Below are positions 39,429 to 44,035 of a DNA stretch of 44,035 nt, piece after piece. The position numbers and the translations under genes are program-made. The DNA is from an uncultured Oscillospiraceae bacterium (GTDB lineage: Bacteria > Bacillota > Clostridia > Oscillospirales > Oscillospiraceae): NCBI GenBank assembly GCA_947630645.1, contig CANRIF010000008.1, positions 1 through 44,035 on the forward strand, read 5' to 3'. Under the pieces are notes generated by a model, which searched no databases, was not told the DNA's origin, and worked only from the letters and a program-made list of their open reading frames with translations. The first letter of the stretch is position 1, and each line of letters opens with the position of its first letter.

Positions 39429-39463
39429 GAAAAAAGCTGCCGCAAACAAAGTCGCGGCAGCTT
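39429..39463 (-). terminator. Attenuator between binding protein and permease genes
   Basis: Arms AAGCTGCCGC (39434-39443) and GCGGCAGCTT (39454-39463); on the minus strand the stem is followed by TTTTTTC. Partial termination here would give an excess of binding protein over permease, common in importer operons. Confidence 0.82.
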
Positions 39464-39526
39464 CTTCCGTATGGTCCGCGTCCGGCGGACCGGTCAACAT
39501 ATCAAAGCTGTGCGGGAGCGGGCAGA

Positions 39527-40714
39527 TCAGCTGCCCACACGGACGGAGATGTACTCGTACACGTCCACATAGTGATCGTAGATGTACGCCGCGTCCTCGA
39601 ACACCAGCTTGTCGCTCCAGTAGCTGTAAGCCTCGTCCTCCAGCTCCTCGGGCTTCTCGATGGAGCTGTTGGCGGAGTAATAGCCCTGGCTGGAGTTCCA
39701 GGAGTCCTCGCCGGCGAAGCCCTCCTCGCCCAGCAGGTAGTTGATGAACAGGGCGCAGGTGTAGGGGCACTCGGTATCCTTGGCCACGGTGGCGTAGACG
39801 TTGTACATGAAGCCGGAGAAGCCCTCCACGTCGTTCTCGAACTGCACCACGGTCAGGTTGCCGCGGTCGGCCTCGTCCACCTTCCGCAGCTTGGAGAACA
39901 CGAACAGGCCCAGGTTGCCGCCGGCGCCGGAGGCGATGCCCTTGGCCATGTCGCTGGCGGAGGTGTAGGTGTAGTTCACGTTGGCCAGGAACTTGTCGAT
40001 CCACTCATAGGAGGCGTTCTCGTACTCCTCCTCGTTGGCCCAGTCCTCGCCGTAGTAGGACTTGTAAGCCTCTTCCATGCGCTCCACCCACTCGGGGCTG
40101 GTGAGCATGATGAGGAAGTTGATGTTCACGGTCTCATTGGTGGGGTCCTTGAAGAACACCTTGCCGGCCCATTCCGGCTCGGTCAGCTGCCAGACGTTGG
40201 TCAGTTCGATGGAGCCGTCGGTGTTGTTGTAGATGAACAGGGAGTCGATGAAGGTGACCACGGCGGGCTTCTGGAACTGCTCGTCCACCACGTCCTTGTA
40301 CATCTCGGGGAAGTAGCTGTACGTCAGCCCCTCGTCCAGCATGAAGGTCTGCAGGTCGGAGCCGTTCTGGGTCAGGGCCATATCGGCGGAGTCGGCCACG
40401 CCGGAGCCGATGGTGTTTTGCAGAATGGTGTAGGTCTCGCCGTCGTCGATCTCGGCGTAGATCACCTTGCCGTCCAGCTCGGGATAGGCGGCCATAAAGT
40501 TGGCGGCGGCCTTCTCGGCGAAGCTGGTGGTGGAGTAGAAGTTCAACTGCGCGCCGGCGGCGACCTCTTCCTTCGCCTTCTCGTACAGTTCCTCGTTGGT
40601 CATGCCCTCGGCCTCGGCCAGAGCCGCCTCCACGTCCACCTCGTCGGCGAGAGCCACGCCGCACAGGCAGGTCATCATGCAGGCCAGCAGGATGAATGCG
40701 ATGATCCTCTTCAT
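39527..40714 (-). CDS. Extracellular solute-binding protein of the importer
   Basis: 395 residues from ATG at 40714 (GGAGGAACGATC). Signal peptide MKRIIAFILLACMMTCLCGVALA with ALA-D cleavage; no convincing lipobox, although cysteines are present in the signal. The mature protein has the two-lobed FbpA-like pattern (AQLNFYSTTSFAEKAAANF, GSGVADSADMALTQNGSDL, EWAGKVFFKDPTNETVNIN). The Tyr pair that binds iron in FbpA is not obvious (a YYSANSS stretch occurs late), so the ligand may not be iron. First gene of the operon. Confidence 0.85.
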   Translation of the reverse strand: MKRIIAFILLACMMTCLCGVALADEVDVEAALAEAEGMTNEELYEKAKEEVAAGAQLNFYSTTSFAEKAAANFMAAYPELDGKVIYAEIDDGETYTILQNTIGSGVADSADMALTQNGSDLQTFMLDEGLTYSYFPEMYKDVVDEQFQKPAVVTFIDSLFIYNNTDGSIELTNVWQLTEPEWAGKVFFKDPTNETVNINFLIMLTSPEWVERMEEAYKSYYGEDWANEEEYENASYEWIDKFLANVNYTYTSASDMAKGIASGAGGNLGLFVFSKLRKVDEADRGNLTVVQFENDVEGFSGFMYNVYATVAKDTECPYTCALFINYLLGEEGFAGEDSWNSSQGYYSANSSIEKPEELEDEAYSYWSDKLVFEDAAYIYDHYVDVYEYISVRVGS

Positions 40715-40798
40715 GATCGTTCCTCCAAATTTCAGATTTGTATTTTGTGCTTTTCGACGAAAAGAGCCTGTCTCTCTCCGCCTCATTTACCATATTTT

Positions 40799-40827
40799 AT
40801 AATACTCGTTCCGGTATGCTTTGTCAA
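40799..40827 (-). promoter_or_regulatory. Promoter of the ABC importer operon
   Basis: Minus strand: TTGACA (40822-40827), 17-bp spacer, TATTAT (40799-40804). It begins within 15 bp of the proC stop. Confidence 0.78.
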
Positions 40828-40841
40828 TTACTTTATCGCCG

Positions 40842-41648
40842 TCACTTGGCCATCTCCCGGGTCCGCTGAACGGCGGCGGTCACCGCCTGGGCGGCCGCGG
40901 CGCGGAAGGCGCCCCGCTCCAGGGCCAGCACCCCCTGGATGGTGGACCCGCCGGGGGAGCATACCGCGTCCTTCAGCGCGCCGGGATGGCGGCCGTCCTG
41001 CTGGGCCAGGGCCGCGGCGCCCTCCACGGCGGCGGCGGCGTAGCGCATGGCCGTGGCCCGGGGCATCCCGGCGGCCACCGCCCCGTCGGACAGGGCCTCG
41101 ATGAACATATAGGTGAAGGCCGGGGTACACCCGCCGATCACGCTGGCCACGTCCATCAGGCTCTCCGGGCATGGCTCCCATGCCCCGGCCCCCGCCATGG
41201 CGGCCACCAGCTTGGGGGCGTCCTCCGGCTGGGTGTCCTTCTCGCACCAGGCCACCAGCCCCTTCCCGATCCCCACCGGGGTGTTGGGACACAGGCGGAT
41301 GACGGGGTACGCCCCGCCGGCCATGGCCTGGATGGCGGCGGTGTCCAGCCCCGCGGCCATGGACACCAGCACGAAATGCTCCTTCTCCCGGTGGGCCAGC
41401 ACCGGGGCGATCTGGCCCAGGCAGGCGGCCATGTCCTTGGGCTTCACGCCCAGGAAGATATACCGGGCCGCGGCGGCCACGGTGCAGGCGCTCTCGGCGG
41501 CGGCGCAGCCCAACTCCGCCGCCAGGGCCGCGGCCTTTTCCGGCGTGCGGTTGGCCAGGACGATCTGTTTCGGCGTCGTGGCGGTGACGGCGGCCCTGGC
41601 CAGGGCGCCGCCCATGTTCCCCACGCCGATGAACCCCAGAAGATACAT
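40842..41648 (-). CDS. proC: Pyrroline-5-carboxylate reductase
   Basis: 268 residues. N-terminal Rossmann motif LLGFIGVGNMGGALA, FLGVKPKDM, RLCPNTPVGIGKG and the C-terminal dimer domain with DAVCSPGGSTIQGVLALE (P5CR signature). Catalyses the last step of proline synthesis with NAD(P)H. AAAGGAGAGG precedes the ATG. Stands alone; proline kinase and dehydrogenase are not in the window. Confidence 0.95.
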   Translation of the reverse strand: MYLLGFIGVGNMGGALARAAVTATTPKQIVLANRTPEKAAALAAELGCAAAESACTVAAAARYIFLGVKPKDMAACLGQIAPVLAHREKEHFVLVSMAAGLDTAAIQAMAGGAYPVIRLCPNTPVGIGKGLVAWCEKDTQPEDAPKLVAAMAGAGAWEPCPESLMDVASVIGGCTPAFTYMFIEALSDGAVAAGMPRATAMRYAAAAVEGAAALAQQDGRHPGALKDAVCSPGGSTIQGVLALERGAFRAAAAQAVTAAVQRTREMAK

Positions 41649-41701
41649 ACGAAAACACCTCTCCTTTCTCTCGGCCTGTCCCGGTTATGGGACAGGCAGG
41701 C

Positions 41702-41730
41702 TTGCGATACGGCCCCTTATATGCTATACT
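41702..41730 (+). promoter_or_regulatory. Likely murI promoter
   Basis: TTGCGA (41702-41707), 17-bp spacer, TATACT (41725-41730). The leader to the murI start is ~138 nt, G+C-rich, with a GCCGCCGGC-type stem but no recognised riboswitch. Confidence 0.62.
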
Positions 41731-41874
41731 GGCCAGGTCCGGCGGAGCGGTAACAAAGCCCCCGCCGGCGGCATAGGTATGATGGGCGGCGCCGGCGTGC
41801 GGCCCGCCACTCCCCTTGTTCTTATTTTAGGCTTTGGCGCGCCCCGCGTCAAGCCATTTTGCGAGGGAACGCGT

Positions 41875-42690
41875 ATGGACACAAGACCCATCGGGATATT
41901 CGACTCCGGCCTGGGCGGGCTGACCGCCGTGCGGGCCTTGGCCCAGGCCGCGCCCTGGGAGAGTTTCGTCTTCTTCGGGGACACGAAAAACGCCCCCTAC
42001 GGGGACCGGGACCCGGCCGACATCCGCGCCCTGTCCCGGCGCAACGCCCGCTTTCTCCGCGCCCAGGGGGTGAAGGCCATCCTGGTGGCCTGCAACACCT
42101 CCACCACCAACGCCCTGCCGCTCCTGGCGGCGGACAACGCCGACATCCCGGTGGTCGGGGCGCTGGAGCCATCGGCGGCGGAGGCCGCCCGGGCGACGAG
42201 GAGCGGCCGGGTGGGCGTGATCGCCACCGCCGCCACCGTCCGCAGCGGGGCATACGAGCGGGCTGTCGCCGCCCTCCGGCCGGACGCCGCCGTCACCGCC
42301 CTGGCCTGTCCCCGGCTGGTGCCGCTGATCGAGAGCGGCCGCGCCGCACCGGACGACCCGGCCCTGGCCGACGCCCTGGACGAGTACCTGCCCGTCCTGC
42401 AAGCGGCGGGGGTGGACACCGTCGTCCTGGGCTGCACCCACTACCCCCTGATCCGGGACGCCATCCAGGCCCGCATGGGGCCGGAGGTGGCCCTGGTGGA
42501 CGCAGGGGCCGCCTGCGCGGAGGCGCTGCTGGCGGCGCTGGAGGCCCGGGACGCCCTGGGGGACAAAAACGCCGCCGGGACCCGGCGGTTCTATTGCAGC
42601 GCCCGGCCGGACACCTTCGCCCGGCTTGGCTCCGCCTTCCTCGGCTGGCCCATCCGGGGCGTGGCCGAGGCGGACATCGGCCGGTACTAA
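41875..42690 (+). CDS. murI: Glutamate racemase
   Basis: 271 residues. IGIFDSGLGGLT (Asp10), FFGDTKNAPYGDRD, LVACNTSTTNA (Cys73) and VVLGCTHYPLI (Cys186, His188) give the two-cysteine racemase site. Supplies D-glutamate for peptidoglycan. ATG chosen behind GAGGG; the same frame is open far upstream but there it lies across proC on the other strand. Confidence 0.95.
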   Translation: MDTRPIGIFDSGLGGLTAVRALAQAAPWESFVFFGDTKNAPYGDRDPADIRALSRRNARFLRAQGVKAILVACNTSTTNALPLLAADNADIPVVGALEPSAAEAARATRSGRVGVIATAATVRSGAYERAVAALRPDAAVTALACPRLVPLIESGRAAPDDPALADALDEYLPVLQAAGVDTVVLGCTHYPLIRDAIQARMGPEVALVDAGAACAEALLAALEARDALGDKNAAGTRRFYCSARPDTFARLGSAFLGWPIRGVAEADIGRY

Positions 42691-42791
42691 AACTGCCGCG
42701 CCTGGCGCATTTGCAACCGCTGGTTGCGGCATTTTCAAGTGAACTTTCTTGCCCGCAGCGGGAAAATGGGTATTCTAAGGAGGGCAACGCC

Positions 42792-43781
42792 ATGGCCAGA
42801 TCGCCCAACCAGAAACTGAAGCTTCTGTATCTCTGCCGATATCTGCTGCGCCGGTCCGACGAGGACCACCCGGTCACGGTGGCCCAGATGATCGACTACC
42901 TGGCCCGGCAGGATATCTCCGCCGAGCGCAAGAGCATCTATGACGACATGGAGTCCCTGCGGCTGTTCGGCCTGGACGTACAGGCCGTGCGGATGGGACC
43001 GGCCACGGGCTACTTCATCGGCCAGCGCACGTTCCAGCTGCCGGAGTTGAAGCTGCTGGTGGACAGCGTCCAGTCCTCCAAATTCATCACGGAGAAAAAA
43101 TCCCTGGAGCTGATCGGCAAGCTGGAGAGCCTTGCCAGCGAACACCAGGGACGGGAACTGACCCGCCAGGTCTATGTCCGGGGCCGCATCAAGACCATGA
43201 ACGAGTCCATATACTATAACGTGGACGAGATCCACGCCGCCATCGACGGCGACCGGTCCATCACCTTCCGGTACTTCGACTGGAGCGTGGACAAGAGCCG
43301 GGTCTGGCGCCGGGGCGGGAAGGTGTACGCCGTCAGCCCCTGGGCGCTGATGTGGGACAACGAGAACTACTACCTGATCGCCTACGACGCCCAGGCGGGG
43401 CATATCAAGCACTACCGGGTGGACAAAATGAGCGCCATCGTCCAGACGGACCAGCCCCGCCAGGGGGCGGAGGCCTTCGCAAAGCTGGACATGGCGGGCT
43501 ACTCCGACGCCCACTTCGGTATGTTCTCCGGGGATGTGCAGCCGGTCCGCATCCTCTTTGACAACGCCCTTGCCGGGGCGGTGGTGGACCAGTTCGGCGC
43601 GGACGTGAGCCTCATCCCGGCGGACGAGGGCCGCTTCACCGTGACGGTGCGCGTGGCGGTGAACGTGCAGTTTTTCGGGTGGCTGTGCGGCTTTGGCACC
43701 CGGGCCAGGCTCCTTGGCCCGGCCCCGGCGGTAGACCAGCTGCGCCGCCACATGGCGGCTGTCACGGCGATGTACGGCTAA
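42792..43781 (+). CDS. WYL-domain transcriptional regulator
   Basis: 329 residues. N-terminal winged HTH (VTVAQMIDYLARQDISAERKSIYDDMESL), a WYL domain (~140-225; IDGDRSITFRYFDW, YAVSPWALMWDNENYYLIAYD, IKHYRVDKMSAI) and a C-terminal WCX extension. WYL proteins sense ligands, often nucleic acids or nucleotides, and regulate DNA-damage, phage-defence or metabolic genes. AAGGAGGGCAACGCC precedes the ATG. No obvious target gene adjoins except the tiny convergent gene below. Confidence 0.9.
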   Translation: MARSPNQKLKLLYLCRYLLRRSDEDHPVTVAQMIDYLARQDISAERKSIYDDMESLRLFGLDVQAVRMGPATGYFIGQRTFQLPELKLLVDSVQSSKFITEKKSLELIGKLESLASEHQGRELTRQVYVRGRIKTMNESIYYNVDEIHAAIDGDRSITFRYFDWSVDKSRVWRRGGKVYAVSPWALMWDNENYYLIAYDAQAGHIKHYRVDKMSAIVQTDQPRQGAEAFAKLDMAGYSDAHFGMFSGDVQPVRILFDNALAGAVVDQFGADVSLIPADEGRFTVTVRVAVNVQFFGWLCGFGTRARLLGPAPAVDQLRRHMAAVTAMYG

Positions 43782-43885
43782 AAGAAGACGCGGCAGATCA
43801 GGTCCATCCAGCCCTCCGCCGTCACCGCCAGGCCCACGACCCCCCAGAACACCACATGGTAAAGCACATTCTTTTTCTTCGACAT
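43778..43885 (-). CDS. 35-residue membrane microprotein
   Basis: MSKKKNVLYHVVFWGVVGLA followed by VTAEGWMDLICRVFF. Basic start, one hydrophobic helix (~8-23) and an aromatic end. GAAAGGATGGTGCG precedes the ATG. The stop overlaps the 3' end of the WYL gene by 4 bp. The clean ribosome site and membrane-protein composition support it, but length makes it tentative. The remaining 150 bp to the window end show no gene. Confidence 0.55.
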   Translation of the reverse strand: MSKKKNVLYHVVFWGVVGLAVTAEGWMDLICRVFF

Positions 43886-44035
43886 GGTATCGCACCATCC
43901 TTTCTTTAGATGATGACGTTGAATGCAAAAGAGAAGGTAATATAGAATATCGTCTCAGGCATACAACGGCTGTTGTGTGGCCGAATACAGGCGAAAGTTA
44001 AGGGAAAAACGGCCCGTAATTCGGCAGCTTGCTTA

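Noticed and set aside
41113-41874. A ~250-residue N-terminal extension of murI
   Set aside because: The extension is antisense to proC; the family begins at IGIFDSGLGG and a good start lies at 41875.

Overview
The window (44 kb, G+C-rich, roughly 60-65% by eye) looks like chromosome of an anaerobic gut Firmicute of the Oscillospiraceae type (Flavonifractor/Lawsonibacter/Intestinimonas-like). The basis is Firmicute-style GGAGG ribosome sites, sigma-A promoters with 17-bp spacers, a CIRCE/HrcA heat-shock operator, a Ywq/Cps-type tyrosine kinase set, HAAS-domain and SHOCT-domain proteins, and short hairpin-rich interspersed repeats. Genus placement is inference.

Region 1 (1-504): 3' end of a plus-strand gene, possibly the C-terminus of a secreted glycoside-hydrolase-like protein. 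Region 2 (675-16927, all minus): a full siphovirus-type late module. Read in transcription order it holds small terminase, large terminase (PBSX type), SPP1-type portal, short scaffold-like protein, major capsid, four connector/tail-terminator proteins, major tail protein, two tail-assembly chaperones, tape measure, distal tail and baseplate proteins, collar-type fibre, a small Cys-rich protein, holin and CHAP endolysin. No integrase, replication, excision or immunity gene adjoins it. Six gene junctions carry hairpin repeats, yet every frame is intact.

Region 3 (16928-18590): repeats, then a strong promoter feeding a long-stem RNA that ends in an intrinsic terminator (candidate new ncRNA or leader), then two membrane proteins with C-terminal SHOCT domains. 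Region 4 (18604-23113): proS, a divergent acidic HAAS membrane protein with a small partner, and a lambda-like switch made of a self-cleaving S24 repressor divergent from an ArpU/Xpf-like late activator. The motif ACCCGTAAACGG lies in the activator leader and again just upstream of terS, 5.6 kb away. This ties the switch to the structural module and suggests a domesticated, SOS-inducible, PBSX- or GTA-like particle system split by host genes. It is the main discovery candidate.

Region 5 (23123-27277, minus): tyrosine phosphatase, Wzz-like adaptor, BY-kinase and LytR-CpsA-Psr ligase. The adaptor and the ligase carry unusual repetitive cytoplasmic tails. Region 6 (27370-28366): rplM-rpsI. Region 7 (28533-31616, plus): a divergent ThyX-like protein, a PurN-like protein that lacks its catalytic His and Asp, and a zinc-ribbon/SH3b cell-surface protein. 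Region 8 (31681-35183): two secreted proteins flanking htpG, which sits under CIRCE control. Region 9 (35247-40827, minus): an Fbp/Pot-like ABC importer with an internal attenuator and a co-transcribed M28 aminopeptidase. Region 10 (40842-44035): proC, murI, a WYL regulator and a 35-residue membrane microprotein.
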